NCBI RefSeq assembly: GCF_003284925.1
Contig: NZ_QMEX01000017.1
Span: 1-51,602 of the forward strand
Origin: Mycolicibacter senuensis
GTDB taxonomy: Bacteria; Actinomycetota; Actinomycetes; Mycobacteriales; Mycobacteriaceae
Direction of reading: 5' to 3'
DNA: 51,602 nucleotides
Position numbers and translations under genes: made by a program. Shown here in pieces: positions 1 to 10,265 of the stretch (positions are counted from its first letter, which is position 1; each line of letters starts with the position of its first letter). The notes under the pieces are model-generated. The model was given only the letters and a program-made list of their open reading frames with translations, was not told where the DNA came from and did not search any database.

Positions 1-1
1 G

Positions 2-406
2 TCAGCGGCTGCCGGCGATGGTGTTGCCCGATCCGCGATCGTCCACGCTCGGCTCGCCGGCGCGGTAGGTGACGGAGTTGTTGAGCCCGGTGATCGTCAG
101 TGATTTGTCCACCCGCTCGACGGTGATCCGGTTGTCAGCCCCCGCGACGTTCACCGCCTCGCAGCGACCCCGGACCGTCAACCGGTTGTTGGACCCGGCC
201 ACATTGAGCGATTTGCCGTCGGCACAGTCCACCGCCGAGGTGGTCCCGAACGAGCCGTAATCGATGGTGTCGATATTCGCGCTCATCGACAGCCGCTTGG
301 CCGGGGCCGCATCGGTGGCATCGTCGCAGCCGGCCAGACCGAGAACCAGGCCGAGCATCAAGGTGGTGATCGCGGCGCAGCCCAGCGGCGGCGACCCGCG
401 GGTCAC
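2..406 (-). CDS. DUF3060-type lipoprotein (Rv0679c-like)
   Basis: A 134-residue exported lipoprotein of unknown function. The N-terminus has a hydrophobic stretch ending in a lipobox, L-A-G-C, with the lipidated cysteine at residue 27. The mature part has regularly spaced short strands of the type N-N-R-L-T-V / N-R-I-T-V / N-N-S-V-T-Y, the pattern of DUF3060 proteins, which suggests a small beta-solenoid. The start is GTG at 406 and overlaps the stop of the upstream gene by four bases (GTGA), so the two are translationally coupled. The same gene pair sits left of the rpsL locus in M. tuberculosis (from memory). The stop codon lies at bases 2-4, so the gene is complete. Confidence 0.85.
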   Translation of the reverse strand: MTRGSPPLGCAAITTLMLGLVLGLAGCDDATDAAPAKRLSMSANIDTIDYGSFGTTSAVDCADGKSLNVAGSNNRLTVRGRCEAVNVAGADNRITVERVDKSLTITGLNNSVTYRAGEPSVDDRGSGNTIAGSR

Positions 407-780
407 GCCGCTACGCGTTGGAGCCGGTTGGTCATCCCCAGCTCACGCCCGCGGTCGAACAGCAGCGGGTCGCCGTTGTGGTAGTACACGGTCTGGTCGT
501 AGCCGTAAACGGTGACGTCGTTGATGATGGTCTCCGCGATGACGGTGTTCTGCGAGCCCTGCATGGTCACCGCCCAACAGTTGCCCATCGCGTGGACGGT
601 GTTGTTGACCCCGTTGATGAACAGCGTGCCGCCGTTGCAGTCCAGCGTGCGCGTCTCGTGCACCCCGTAGACGTGGATGTCGCCGGGCACGGCGTGCGCG
701 GCCGGGGCCCCGCTCGCCAAGCCGCCCGCGAAGCCGGCCGCGACGCACAGCAGCGCAGCACCCAGTGTGGTCCGTTTCAT
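403..780 (-). CDS. Secreted DUF3060-type protein (Rv0680c-like)
   Basis: A 125-residue exported protein. Residues 1-30 form a signal peptide: K2-R3, a hydrophobic core, then A-H-A followed by V31 as the likely cleavage point. The mature region again has the DUF3060 style of repeated short strands (L-F-I-N-G-V-N-N-T-V and similar), plus two cysteines that could pair. I chose the ATG at 780 over longer in-frame starts because it gives a good signal peptide and a purine-rich site (GAGAGGGG) lies just upstream. It is the first gene of a two-gene operon with the lipoprotein downstream, and it is divergent from the TetR gene at 933. Function unknown. Confidence 0.85.
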   Translation of the reverse strand: MKRTTLGAALLCVAAGFAGGLASGAPAAHAVPGDIHVYGVHETRTLDCNGGTLFINGVNNTVHAMGNCWAVTMQGSQNTVIAETIINDVTVYGYDQTVYYHNGDPLLFDRGRELGMTNRLQRVAA

Positions 781-932
781 CTGCGGCCCCTCTCGACGGA
801 CGCGATCCCGGCAAAGCTTACGTCGCGCCGGCTCGGCCGTAGGCGGGTTCCCCAACTGCCCGTCGATTAGAGTTTTGTGCTGATCGCGCGTCCGTCTCCC
901 GTCCGGCACCCGCGCTAAGAAGGGCGAACACC

Positions 933-1562
933 ATGTCAGCTCGGCCAGACCCGCCGTCGGCGGGTGGTCGCTCGCGCGGCAACGGCAGATCGGGGGCGCG
1001 CCCGGTCAAGCTGAGCCGGGACATAATCGTCAACGCCGCACTGAACTTCCTGGACCGCGAGGGCTGGGACGCGCTGACCATCAACGCGCTGGCCACCCAG
1101 CTGGGCACCAAGGGCCCGTCGCTCTACAACCATGTGCACAGCCTGGGTGACCTGCGCCGCGCGATGCGGATGCGAGTCATCGACGACATCCTCGAGATGC
1201 TGACCCAGGTCGGCCAGGGCCGCGCCCGCGACGACGCGGTGCTGGTGATGGCCGGCGCCTACCGCAGCTACGCCCACCACCACCCGGGCCGCTATTCGGC
1301 GTTCACCCGGATGCCGCTGGGCGGTGATGACCCGGAGTACACCGCGGCGGCCACCCGCGCCGCGGCCCCGGTGATCGAGGTGTTGACCTCCTACGGGCTC
1401 GACGGCGACCGGGCGTTTCACGCCGCCCTGGAGTTCTGGGCGGCCATGCACGGTTTCGTGCTGCTGGAGATGACCGGGGTGATGGACAATGTCGACACCG
1501 ACGCGGTCTTCGCCGACATGGTGCGCCGGTTGGCCGCGGGGATGGACAGCCGCACCGGATAG
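933..1562 (+). CDS. TetR-family transcriptional regulator (Rv0681-like)
   Basis: A 209-residue TetR repressor. The DNA-binding domain is near residues 27-80, with a recognition helix region reading G-T-K-G-P-S-L-Y-N-H-V. The C-terminal ligand domain, with an H-H-H-P-G-R-Y stretch and a W-A-A-M-H-G-F motif, is of the WHG (TetR_C_33) type. A purine-rich ribosome site (AAGAAGGGCG) precedes the ATG. It is divergent from the DUF3060 pair, with 152 bases between start codons where its operator probably lies. It is followed by 255 bases of leader before rpsL. The ligand is unknown. This gene is a constant neighbour of rpsL in mycobacteria (from memory of synteny). Confidence 0.9.
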   Translation: MSARPDPPSAGGRSRGNGRSGARPVKLSRDIIVNAALNFLDREGWDALTINALATQLGTKGPSLYNHVHSLGDLRRAMRMRVIDDILEMLTQVGQGRARDDAVLVMAGAYRSYAHHHPGRYSAFTRMPLGGDDPEYTAAATRAAAPVIEVLTSYGLDGDRAFHAALEFWAAMHGFVLLEMTGVMDNVDTDAVFADMVRRLAAGMDSRTG

Positions 1563-1599
1563 CCGCGGCGGGGGCTGCAGGGAAGGCTGGGGACGCGCT

Positions 1600-1629
1600 T
1601 TGACCTGCCGGAGTGCTGGCGGGTATTGT
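1600..1629 (+). promoter_or_regulatory. Probable housekeeping promoter of the rpsL operon
   Basis: TTGACC at 1600-1605 and TATTGT at 1624-1629 are separated by 18 bases, a good fit to a SigA-type promoter. It would start transcription near 1636 and give a leader of about 180 bases before rpsL. The rest of the 1563-1817 gap holds no recognisable gene. This is a pattern match only. Confidence 0.55.
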
Positions 1630-1817
1630 GGTAGCTCGTGCCTGGCCACTGAGGCGCGTTTGGTGACATAACGCGCGCGCCTGGCCCAATTCGCATGTCC
1701 ATTATGCAGCGGAGAAATCCGAGGCCGGCCCGTGCGACACGCCCGACCGCGGGGTAGCGGTAGGGCGCAGGACAGCAGGATTTACAGAGTTTGAACAGCG
1801 ATACAGGAAGCCGGTAG

Positions 1818-2192
1818 ATGCCAACCATTCAGCAGCTGGTCCGCAAGGGCCGCCGCGACAAGCTCGGCAAGGTCAAGACCGCGGCCCTCAAGGGCAGCCC
1901 GCAGCGGCGTGGCGTGTGCACCCGCGTGTACACCACCACCCCGAAGAAGCCGAACTCGGCGCTTCGCAAGGTGGCTCGCGTCAGGCTGACCAGCCAGGTC
2001 GAGGTGACCGCCTACATCCCGGGCGAGGGCCACAACCTGCAGGAGCACTCGATGGTGCTGGTGCGTGGTGGCCGGGTGAAGGACCTGCCGGGTGTGCGCT
2101 ACAAGATCATCCGCGGCTCGCTGGACACCCAGGGGGTCAAGAACCGCAAGCAGGCCCGCAGCCGCTACGGCGCCAAGAAGGAGAAGAGCTGA
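1818..2192 (+). CDS. rpsL: 30S ribosomal protein S12
   Basis: A 124-residue S12, the standard mycobacterial length. It contains the conserved [11 protein letters not shown] loop and the [15 protein letters not shown] segment. S12 forms part of the decoding centre of the small ribosomal subunit. Lysine is present at positions 43 and 88, the two sites where substitutions classically give streptomycin resistance, so the gene has the wild-type, streptomycin-sensitive form. The stop overlaps the rpsG start by one base (TGATG), marking the start of the str operon rpsL-rpsG-fusA-tuf. Confidence 0.99.
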   Translation: MPTIQQLVRKGRRDKLGKVKTAALKGSPQRRGVCTRVYTTTPKKPNSALRKVARVRLTSQVEVTAYIPGEGHNLQEHSMVLVRGGRVKDLPGVRYKIIRGSLDTQGVKNRKQARSRYGAKKEKS

Positions 2193-2662
2193 TGCCGCGC
2201 AAGGGTCCCGCTCCCAAGCGTCCGCTGGTTTCCGACCCGGTCTACGGGTCCCAGCTGGTCACCCAGTTGGTCAACAAGGTGCTGGTGGCCGGCAAGAAGT
2301 CACTGGCCGAGCGCATCGTCTACGGCGCGCTGGAGCAGGCGCGTGACAAGACCGGCACCGACCCGGTGGTCACGCTCAAGCGCGCGCTGGACAACGTCAA
2401 GCCGGCCCTCGAGGTGCGCAGCCGCCGCGTCGGTGGCGCCACCTACCAGGTGCCGGTCGAGGTCCGGGCCGAGCGCTCCACCACGCTGGCGCTGCGCTGG
2501 CTGGTGAGCTTCTCGCGGGCGCGCCGGGAGAAGACGATGGTCGAGCGACTGGCCAACGAGATCCTCGACGCCAGCAACGGGCTCGGCGCTTCGGTCAAGC
2601 GCCGGGAGGACACCCACAAGATGGCCGAGGCGAACCGGGCCTTCGCGCACTACCGCTGGTAG
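2192..2662 (+). CDS. rpsG: 30S ribosomal protein S7
   Basis: A 156-residue S7, the usual length. It shows the N-terminal [10 protein letters not shown] and the conserved [15 protein letters not shown] region (here [15 protein letters not shown]). S7 is the primary 16S rRNA binder that nucleates assembly of the 30S head, and in other bacteria it is the translational autoregulator of this operon. The ATG at 2192 shares its A with the rpsL stop, so rpsG is translationally coupled to rpsL. It ends 81 bases before fusA. Confidence 0.99.
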   Translation: MPRKGPAPKRPLVSDPVYGSQLVTQLVNKVLVAGKKSLAERIVYGALEQARDKTGTDPVVTLKRALDNVKPALEVRSRRVGGATYQVPVEVRAERSTTLALRWLVSFSRARREKTMVERLANEILDASNGLGASVKRREDTHKMAEANRAFAHYRW

Positions 2663-2743
2663 ACGGCGGCCGGCACCCCGATCGACGGGGCAGGCCCGGC
2701 GACAACAAGCAATAGAAGTTATCGAAAGAGTGGGAAGACAGCT

Positions 2744-4846
2744 GTGGCACAGGACGTGCTCACCGACCTGAACAAGGTCCGCAACATCGGCATCATGGCG
2801 CACATCGATGCCGGCAAGACGACGACCACCGAGCGGATCCTGTACTACACCGGTGTCAACTACAAGATCGGTGAGACGCACGACGGCGCCTCGACCACCG
2901 ACTGGATGGAACAGGAGCAGGAGCGCGGCATCACCATCACCTCGGCCGCGGTGACCTGCTTCTGGAACAACAACCAGATCAACATCATCGACACCCCGGG
3001 CCACGTCGACTTCACCGTTGAGGTGGAGCGGTCGCTGCGCGTGCTTGACGGCGCCGTTGCGGTCTTCGACGGCAAGGAAGGTGTGGAGCCGCAGTCCGAG
3101 CAGGTGTGGCGGCAGGCCGACAAGTACGACGTGCCGCGGATCTGCTTTGTCAACAAGATGGACAAGCTGGGCGCGGACTTCTACTTCACCGTGCGCACCA
3201 TCAAGGAGCGCCTCGGCGCGACTCCGTTGGTGATCCAGCTGCCGATCGGCGCGGAGAACGACTTCGAGGGCATCGTCGACCTGGTCGAGATGAACGCCAA
3301 GGTGTGGCGCGGTGAGACCAAGCTCGGCGAGACCTACGAGACCGTCGAGATCCCGGCCGACCTGGCCGACAAGGCCGACGAATACCGGACCGCGCTGCTG
3401 GAGGCCGTCGCCGAGACCGACGAGGCGCTGCTGGAGAAATACCTCGGCGGTGAGGAGCTCTCGGTCGAGGAGATCAAGGGCGGCATCCGCAAGCTGACGG
3501 TCTCCTCGGAGCTCTACCCGGTGCTGTGCGGCAGCGCGTTCAAGAACAAGGGCGTCCAGCCGATGCTGGACGCGGTGGTCGACTACCTGCCGTCGCCGTT
3601 GGACGTCGAGTCGGTGCAGGGTCACGTGCCCGGCAAGGAAGACGAGGTCATCAGCCGCAAGCCCAGCATCGACGAGCCGTTCTCGGCGCTGGCGTTCAAG
3701 ATCGCGGTGCACCCGTTCTTCGGCAAGCTGACCTACGTGCGGGTGTACTCCGGCAAGGTGGAGTCCGGCGCCCAGGTGATCAACTCGACCAAGGGCAAGA
3801 AGGAGCGGCTGGGCAAGCTGTTCCAGATGCACTCCAACAAGGAGAACCCGGTCGACTCGGTTTCGGCCGGCCACATCTACGCGGTGATCGGGCTGAAGGA
3901 CACCACCACCGGCGACACGCTGTGCGACCCGAACAACCAGATCGTGCTGGAGTCGATGACGTTCCCGGCGCCGGTCATCGAGGTCGCCATCGAGCCCAAG
4001 ACCAAGAGCGACCAGGAGAAGTTGGGCCTGGCGATCCAGAAGCTGGCCGAAGAGGACCCGACCTTCAAGGTGCACCTCGACCAGGAGACCGGTCAGACCG
4101 TGATCGGCGGCATGGGCGAGCTGCACCTGGACATCCTGGTGGACCGGATGCGCCGCGAGTTCAAGGTCGAGGCCAACGTCGGCAAGCCGCAGGTGGCCTA
4201 CAAGGAGACCATCCGCCGCAAGGTGGAGAAGGTCGAATACACCCACAAGAAGCAGACGGGTGGGTCGGGCCAGTTCGCGAAGGTCATCATCGACCTCGAG
4301 CCGTTCACCGGCGAAGACGGTGCGACCTACGAGTTCGAGAACAAGGTCACCGGTGGCCGCGTCCCGCGCGAGTACATCCCCGCGGTCGACGCCGGCGCCC
4401 AGGACGCCATGCAGTACGGCGTGCTGGCCGGCTACCCGCTGGTCAACCTGAAGGTCACGCTGCTCGACGGTCAGTACCACGACGTCGACTCCTCCGAGAT
4501 GGCCTTCAAGGTGGCCGGCTCGCAGGCGCTGAAAAAGGCTGCCGCAGCGGCGCAGCCGGTGATCCTGGAACCGATCATGGCCGTCGAGGTCACCACGCCC
4601 GAGGACTACATGGGCGATGTGATCGGGGACCTGAACTCCCGCCGTGGTCAGATCCAGGCCATGGAGGAGCGCAGCGGTGCGCGTGTCGTCAAGGCGCAGG
4701 TGCCGTTGTCGGAGATGTTCGGCTACGTCGGAGACCTCCGGTCGAAGACCCAGGGCCGGGCGAACTACTCCATGGTGTTCGACTCCTACGCCGAAGTGCC
4801 GGCGCAGGTGGCGAAGGAGATTATCGCCAAGGCGACGGGCGAATAA
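2744..4846 (+). CDS. fusA: Elongation factor G
   Basis: A 700-residue translocation GTPase. The G1 loop A-H-I-D-A-G-K-T is at residues 19-26, the G3 motif D-T-P-G-H at 83-87 and the N-K-M-D guanine motif at 137-140. Domains II-V follow, with the conserved G-M-G-E-L-H-L-D segment and a C-terminal region ending in A-K-A-T-G-E. The start is GTG at 2744, preceded by a GGGAAGA ribosome site, and it gives the family-standard N-terminus. It drives tRNA-mRNA translocation on the ribosome and is the target of fusidic acid. Third gene of the str operon. The 90-base gap to tuf could contain a secondary promoter, but I see no convincing one. Confidence 0.99.
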   Translation: MAQDVLTDLNKVRNIGIMAHIDAGKTTTTERILYYTGVNYKIGETHDGASTTDWMEQEQERGITITSAAVTCFWNNNQINIIDTPGHVDFTVEVERSLRVLDGAVAVFDGKEGVEPQSEQVWRQADKYDVPRICFVNKMDKLGADFYFTVRTIKERLGATPLVIQLPIGAENDFEGIVDLVEMNAKVWRGETKLGETYETVEIPADLADKADEYRTALLEAVAETDEALLEKYLGGEELSVEEIKGGIRKLTVSSELYPVLCGSAFKNKGVQPMLDAVVDYLPSPLDVESVQGHVPGKEDEVISRKPSIDEPFSALAFKIAVHPFFGKLTYVRVYSGKVESGAQVINSTKGKKERLGKLFQMHSNKENPVDSVSAGHIYAVIGLKDTTTGDTLCDPNNQIVLESMTFPAPVIEVAIEPKTKSDQEKLGLAIQKLAEEDPTFKVHLDQETGQTVIGGMGELHLDILVDRMRREFKVEANVGKPQVAYKETIRRKVEKVEYTHKKQTGGSGQFAKVIIDLEPFTGEDGATYEFENKVTGGRVPREYIPAVDAGAQDAMQYGVLAGYPLVNLKVTLLDGQYHDVDSSEMAFKVAGSQALKKAAAAAQPVILEPIMAVEVTTPEDYMGDVIGDLNSRRGQIQAMEERSGARVVKAQVPLSEMFGYVGDLRSKTQGRANYSMVFDSYAEVPAQVAKEIIAKATGE

Positions 4847-4936
4847 GCACCATCCGCCCGTGCCGCTACGGTGGCACAAACTAGAAAAGATCAAACCTGC
4901 TGTAATCCAGCACCAACAAGTCCAGGAGGACATGAA

Positions 4937-6127
4937 GTGGCGAAGGCGAAGTTCGAGCGGACGAAGCCGCACGTCAACATCGGGACCATCGGTCACGTTG
5001 ACCACGGCAAGACCACGCTGACCGCGGCTATCACCAAGGTTCTGCACGACAAGTACCCGGAACTGAACGAGTCGCGTGCGTTCGACCAGATCGACAACGC
5101 TCCCGAGGAGCGGCAGCGCGGCATCACGATCAACATCTCCCACGTGGAGTACCAGACCGAGAAGCGGCATTACGCCCACGTCGACGCCCCGGGCCACGCC
5201 GACTACATCAAGAACATGATCACCGGTGCCGCCCAGATGGACGGTGCGATCCTGGTGGTCGCGGCCACCGACGGCCCGATGCCGCAGACCCGCGAGCACG
5301 TGCTGCTGGCCCGTCAGGTCGGCGTGCCCTACATCCTGGTGGCGCTGAACAAGTCCGACATGGTCGACGACGAGGAGCTCCTGGAGCTCGTCGAGCTGGA
5401 GGTCCGCGAACTGCTGGCCGCCCAGGATTTCGACGAGGAGGCCCCGGTGGTCCGCGTGTCGGCGCTCAAGGCGCTCGAGGGCGACGAGAAGTGGGTCAAG
5501 TCCGTCGAGGACCTGATGGAGGCCGTCGACGAGTCCATCCCGGACCCGGTCCGCGACACCGACAAGCCGTTCCTGATGCCGGTTGAGGACGTCTTCACCA
5601 TCACCGGTCGTGGCACGGTCGTCACCGGTCGTGTCGAGCGTGGCGTGATCAACGTCAACGAGGACGTCGAGATCGTCGGCATCCGTCCCGACGTCACCAA
5701 GACCACCGTCACCGGTGTGGAGATGTTCCGCAAGCTGCTGGACCAGGGTCAGGCCGGTGACAACGTCGGTCTGCTGATCCGTGGTATCAAGCGTGAGGAC
5801 GTCGAGCGTGGCCAGGTTGTGGTCAAGCCCGGCACCACCACCCCGCACACCGAGTTCGAGGGCCAGGCCTACATCCTGAGCAAGGACGAGGGCGGCCGTC
5901 ACACGCCGTTCTTCACCAACTACCGTCCGCAGTTCTACTTCCGCACCACCGACGTGACCGGTGTGGTGAGCCTGCCGGAGGGCACCGAGATGGTGATGCC
6001 CGGTGACAACACCGAGATGAGCGTGAAGCTGATCCAGCCCGTCGCCATGGACGAGGGTCTGCGGTTCGCCATCCGTGAGGGTGGCCGCACCGTCGGCGCC
6101 GGCCGGGTCACCAAGATCATCAAGTAG
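4937..6127 (+). CDS. tuf: Elongation factor Tu
   Basis: A 396-residue EF-Tu, which delivers aminoacyl-tRNA to the ribosome. The G1 motif G-H-V-D-H-G-K-T is at residues 19-26, the G3 motif appears as D-A-P-G-H (alanine in place of the common cysteine, as in other mycobacteria) and the guanine motif is N-K-S-D. The GTG at 4937 was chosen over an upstream in-frame ATG because it gives the family N-terminus and has a strong AGGAGGA ribosome site eight bases upstream. The C-terminus ends G-R-V-T-K-I-I-K. A strong hairpin terminator follows within 30 bases, closing the str operon. Confidence 0.99.
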   Translation: MAKAKFERTKPHVNIGTIGHVDHGKTTLTAAITKVLHDKYPELNESRAFDQIDNAPEERQRGITINISHVEYQTEKRHYAHVDAPGHADYIKNMITGAAQMDGAILVVAATDGPMPQTREHVLLARQVGVPYILVALNKSDMVDDEELLELVELEVRELLAAQDFDEEAPVVRVSALKALEGDEKWVKSVEDLMEAVDESIPDPVRDTDKPFLMPVEDVFTITGRGTVVTGRVERGVINVNEDVEIVGIRPDVTKTTVTGVEMFRKLLDQGQAGDNVGLLIRGIKREDVERGQVVVKPGTTTPHTEFEGQAYILSKDEGGRHTPFFTNYRPQFYFRTTDVTGVVSLPEGTEMVMPGDNTEMSVKLIQPVAMDEGLRFAIREGGRTVGAGRVTKIIK

Positions 6128-6155
6128 TTCATCCCTGCGCGAGCAGACGTAAAGG

Positions 6156-6186
6156 CCCCCTTTTCCCGCGTGGAAAGGGGGTTTTT
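6156..6186 (+). terminator. Rho-independent terminator after tuf
   Basis: An inverted repeat (CCCCCTTT at 6156-6163, AAAGGGGG at 6174-6181) is followed by a run of T at 6182-6186. It starts 28 bases after the tuf stop and is the clearest intrinsic terminator in the window. A second small hairpin (CCCGC-TT-GCGGG, 6200-6211) follows it. Confidence 0.88.
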
Positions 6187-6254
6187 GCTGGGGGCACCTC
6201 CCGCTTGCGGGGGACTGCTCGCCGTGGTGGCCGGCCGGCGCTACTGTGACGCTC

Positions 6255-7049
6255 ATGTTGTGGCGCTATGTGAAGGCGCAGGCCGCGGTGCTGTTGTGCG
6301 GGGGACTGGTGGGCCCGATCTTCCTCGCGGTCTTTTTCGCGACCGGACGACAGGCCGATCTGAAGTGGATGTTCTACACCGGGTTGCTGGTCAGCTTCGC
6401 CGACGTGCTCGTCGCACTGGCGCTGACCTCCTACGGCGCGAAGTCGGGCGCCACGAGCCATTTCCTGGAGCAGCACGGTGTGCTCGCCCTGGCGCAGGTG
6501 ACCGGCGTGCACGAGACCGGGACGCGGATCAACGAGCAACCGCTGGTCAAACTCGACCTGCACATCGAGGGGCCCGGGCTGAGCCCGTTCGACGCCCAGG
6601 ACCGGGTGCTGGCGTCGGTGACGCGGCTGCCCATGATCTCCAGCCGCACACTGGCGGTGCTTGTCGACCCGGCCACCCGCGACCACCGAATCGACTGGCA
6701 GCGCAGCGCGTTGCTCTCCGGTGCGGTCCCGGCCCGATTCACCGTGGCCGAGGACGACACGACCTACGACCTCACCGGTCAGGCCGGGCCGCTGATGGAG
6801 ATCCTGCAGCTGCTGCGGGCCAACGGCGTCGAGGCCCGGGGTATGACCGACATCCGGTCGAACCCGGTGCTGCGTCAACAGGTGTCGGCCGTGGTCAGGC
6901 GGGCCGCTGCGCAGCGGTCGGGGCCGGCCGCCCCGGAGCCGCGGTCAGCGTCCGAACGGCTACTGGAACTGGACGCGCTGCGGCGCACCGGCGCGGTGAC
7001 CGACGACGAATACGCACAGAAGCGCCGACAGATCATCGCCGAACTGTGA
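6255..7049 (+). CDS. Membrane protein with C-terminal SHOCT domain (Rv0686-like)
   Basis: A protein of about 264 residues with two hydrophobic spans near residues 8-28 and 36-58, a soluble central part and a C-terminal SHOCT helix pair (residues about 230-264, E-R-L-L-E-L-D-A-L-R-R-T-G-A-V-T-D-D-E-Y). SHOCT domains are short oligomerisation modules often found on membrane-bound regulators and proteases; no enzymatic motif is visible here. A GTG at 6246 in the same frame is the alternative start. I prefer the ATG at 6255 because TACTGT at 6242-6247 looks like a -10 box that would start a leaderless transcript at about this base. It lies between the tuf terminator and the KstR-type operator. 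Confidence 0.78.
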   Translation: MLWRYVKAQAAVLLCGGLVGPIFLAVFFATGRQADLKWMFYTGLLVSFADVLVALALTSYGAKSGATSHFLEQHGVLALAQVTGVHETGTRINEQPLVKLDLHIEGPGLSPFDAQDRVLASVTRLPMISSRTLAVLVDPATRDHRIDWQRSALLSGAVPARFTVAEDDTTYDLTGQAGPLMEILQLLRANGVEARGMTDIRSNPVLRQQVSAVVRRAAAQRSGPAAPEPRSASERLLELDALRRTGAVTDDEYAQKRRQIIAEL

Positions 7050-7922
<873 letters not shown>

Positions 7923-7956
7923 GCGCTCTGCTGGGACCACAACTAGGGGGATCGAC

Positions 7957-9132
7957 GTGCCCGAACACGGGATCGTCATCGTCGGCGGCGGCCTGGCCGC
8001 CGTGCGTACCGCCGAGGAGCTCCGACGCGAGGAGTACACCGGGCCGATCACGATCGTCTCCGATGAGACCCGATTGCCGTATGACCGGCCACCGCTGACC
8101 AAGGACGTGCTGCGCGGCGAACGCGACGACACCACCTTGGAACCGCCGGAGTTCTACGCCGACCGCGATATCGACCTGCGGCTGGGATGTGGCGCCCGCG
8201 GCGTGGACCCCGCGGCGCAGACGGTAACCCTGGCCGACGGCACCGTGCTCGGCTATGACCAGCTCGTCATCGCCACCGGCCTGGTGCCGCGGCGCATTCC
8301 GAGCCTGGGTGACGTGGACGGCATCCGGGTGGTCCGCTCCTTCGAGGACAGCCTGGTGTTGCGCGGCGATGCGGCCGCGGCACGGCGCGCGGTGGTGATC
8401 GGCGCCGGTTTCATCGGCTGCGAGGCGGCGGCCAGCCTGCGCAAGCTGGGAGTCGACGTGGTGCTGGTCGAGCCGCAGCCCACCCCGCTGGCCGGGGTGC
8501 TCGGGGAGCAGATCGGTGAACTGGTGGCGCGACTGCACCGTGCCAACGGTGTCGAGGTCCGCGGCGGCATCGGGGTCGCGGAGGTCCGCGGCGCCGGGCG
8601 CGTCGAGACCGTTGTGCTCACCGACGGCACCGAGCTGGCCGCCGACCTGGTGGTACTCGGCGTCGGCTCGCACCCGGCGACCGGCTGGCTGGACGGCAGC
8701 GGCATCGAGGTCGAGAACGGGGTGCTCTGCGACCTGACCGGGCGCACCAGCGCGCCGAACGTGTGGGCCGTCGGCGACGTGGCGTTCTGGCGCGGTGGCG
8801 GACATGAAGTCCGGGTCGAGCACTGGAGCAACGTGGTCACCCAGGTGCGGGTGATGGTGCCGACGATGCTGGGCCGGGAGTCGTTGCACGACGTGCTGGT
8901 CCCGCCGTACTTCTGGAGCGACCAGTACGACGTCAAGATCCAGTGCCTGGGCGAGCCGAAGGCCACCGACACCGTGCACCTGGTCGAGGACGACGGCCAC
9001 AAGTTCTTGGCTTACTACGAGCGGGACGGCGTGCTGGTCGGTGTCGTCGGCGCGGGCCGGCCCGGCAAGGTGATGGGGGTGCGGGCCAAGATCGCCGGCG
9101 GCGCCCCGATCGCCGAGGTCCTCAACTCCTGA
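7957..9132 (+). CDS. FAD-dependent ferredoxin-reductase-like oxidoreductase (Rv0688-like)
   Basis: A 391-residue pyridine-nucleotide-disulfide-type flavoprotein without redox cysteines in the CxxxxC position, as in ferredoxin/rubredoxin reductases. The FAD fingerprint I-V-G-G-G-L-A-A-V is at residues about 6-14, the NAD(P)H fingerprint V-I-G-A-G-F-I-G-C is near residue 150, and the second FAD motif W-A-V-G-D-V-A-F is near residue 270. A reductase C-terminal domain follows. The GTG at 7957 is preceded by a G-rich stretch (AGGGGG). It probably moves electrons between NAD(P)H and a ferredoxin, and its position after the mycofactocin-type SDR suggests a shared pathway. It is the last gene of the conserved mycobacterial block. 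Confidence 0.88.
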   Translation: MPEHGIVIVGGGLAAVRTAEELRREEYTGPITIVSDETRLPYDRPPLTKDVLRGERDDTTLEPPEFYADRDIDLRLGCGARGVDPAAQTVTLADGTVLGYDQLVIATGLVPRRIPSLGDVDGIRVVRSFEDSLVLRGDAAAARRAVVIGAGFIGCEAAASLRKLGVDVVLVEPQPTPLAGVLGEQIGELVARLHRANGVEVRGGIGVAEVRGAGRVETVVLTDGTELAADLVVLGVGSHPATGWLDGSGIEVENGVLCDLTGRTSAPNVWAVGDVAFWRGGGHEVRVEHWSNVVTQVRVMVPTMLGRESLHDVLVPPYFWSDQYDVKIQCLGEPKATDTVHLVEDDGHKFLAYYERDGVLVGVVGAGRPGKVMGVRAKIAGGAPIAEVLNS

Positions 9133-9181
9133 CCGCGGCAGCAGTCCCCGCGCAATCGCGGGCAGCCCTTCCGTTTTCCGC

Positions 9182-9198
9182 GGAGAACGGTATTCTCC
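9182..9198 (+). promoter_or_regulatory. 17-bp palindromic operator, site A
   Basis: GGAGAACGGTATTCTCC has 6-base perfect arms and fits the island-wide pattern TGAGAATNNNATTCTCA with changes at the outer bases. It lies 25 bases before the start of the kinase at 9224, the first gene of the operon that runs to 13909. Confidence 0.6.
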
Positions 9199-9223
9199 AT
9201 TTGGAGATTGAGGGGTGCGGCCG

Positions 9224-10264
9224 ATGGATGACGGACAAGGAACCCGGCTCGACGCGGTGGCGCTGGGCCGCTGGCTCGACGCCAACGGCGCCCCCGGAGA
9301 TGGCGAGACCCCCACGCTGGAACCGCTCAGCGGCGGCTCGCAGAACACCCTCTACCGGCTGTGCCGGGGCGGTGCCGCGATGGTGCTGCGGATGCCGGGC
9401 GCGCGGGCCGACGCGGCCCGTATCGACGGGCTGCGGCGCGAGATCCGGCTGGTGCGCGCCCTGTCGGGCACCGACGTCCCGCACGCGGAACTGATCGCCG
9501 CCGACGACACCGGCGAACTGCTCGGCGTACCGTTCTACGTCATGGCCGAGGTGGACGGCTGGAACTCGACCGGCAACGCGTGGCCGGCTCCGTTCGACGC
9601 CGACCTGACCGCGCGACGCGGCCTGGCCTTCGAACTGGTCGAGGGCGCCGCCCGGCTCGGGCGGGTGGACTGGCGGGCGCAGGGGCTGGAAGGGTTCGGG
9701 CGTCCAGACGGATTTCACGAGCGCCAGGTCGATCGCTGGCTGGCCTTCCTGGACAGCTACCGGGTGCGCGACCTGCCGGGCCTCGACGAGGCATCGGACT
9801 GGTTGCGCCGCAATCGCCCCACTCATTACACCCCGGGCATCATGCACGGCGACTACCAGTTCGCCAACGTGATGTATGCCCACGGAGCACCGGCGAGACT
9901 CGTCGCGATCATCGATTGGGAGATGACCACCATCGGCGATCCACTACTGGACCTGGCTTGGGCGCTGCTGGGCTATGACGGCGAAAACCCTCGCACCCAA
10001 GGCTATTACGCCGACCTGGCCGGCATGCCCACCCGCAGCGAATTGCTCGAGCATTACGAGAAGATCAGCGGACTGTCGACGGAGCACATCGACTACTACC
10101 TGGTGCTGGCCAACTGGAAACTCGGGATCGTGCTGGAGAAGACCTACGCCGCCTCGGTCACCGGCGACCGGGTCGACCCGAAGATCGCCGCGGCCATGGG
10201 GCCGATGATCCCGCAGTTGATCGCCAGCGCGGCCGAACTGGCCCGCTCGTCGACGGGAGCCTGA
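9224..10264 (+). CDS. APH-family kinase, ACAD10/11 kinase-domain type
   Basis: A phosphotransferase of about 346 residues with a protein-kinase-like fold. The catalytic loop is H-G-D-Y-Q-F-A-N-V-M and the metal-binding segment is I-I-D-W-E-M-T-T-I-G-D-P-L-L-D-L-A. The latter is very close to the kinase domain of animal ACAD10/ACAD11, where kinase and acyl-CoA dehydrogenase are fused and process 4-hydroxyacyl-CoAs through a phosphorylated intermediate. Here the matching dehydrogenase is a separate gene in the same operon (11047). I chose the ATG at 9224 because GAGGGG lies just upstream; a GTG at 9215 is the alternative. Aminoglycoside resistance is unlikely given the context. Confidence 0.82.
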   Translation: MDDGQGTRLDAVALGRWLDANGAPGDGETPTLEPLSGGSQNTLYRLCRGGAAMVLRMPGARADAARIDGLRREIRLVRALSGTDVPHAELIAADDTGELLGVPFYVMAEVDGWNSTGNAWPAPFDADLTARRGLAFELVEGAARLGRVDWRAQGLEGFGRPDGFHERQVDRWLAFLDSYRVRDLPGLDEASDWLRRNRPTHYTPGIMHGDYQFANVMYAHGAPARLVAIIDWEMTTIGDPLLDLAWALLGYDGENPRTQGYYADLAGMPTRSELLEHYEKISGLSTEHIDYYLVLANWKLGIVLEKTYAASVTGDRVDPKIAAAMGPMIPQLIASAAELARSSTGA

Positions 10265-10265
10265 C

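Noticed and set aside
6200..6211. Second terminator after tuf
   Set aside because: A 5-base stem with a 2-base loop and no T-run; too weak beside the clear terminator at 6156-6186.
2300..6256. A 1318-codon open frame on the minus strand opposite rpsG, fusA and tuf
   Set aside because: It is a by-product of strong codon bias in highly expressed high-GC genes. The real genes on the plus strand are certain, and the antisense protein shows no domain.
9224..10264. Aminoglycoside resistance kinase
   Set aside because: The fold is shared, but the D-W-E-x-T-T-I-G-D-P stretch and the acyl-CoA dehydrogenase neighbour place it with ACAD10/11-type kinases.
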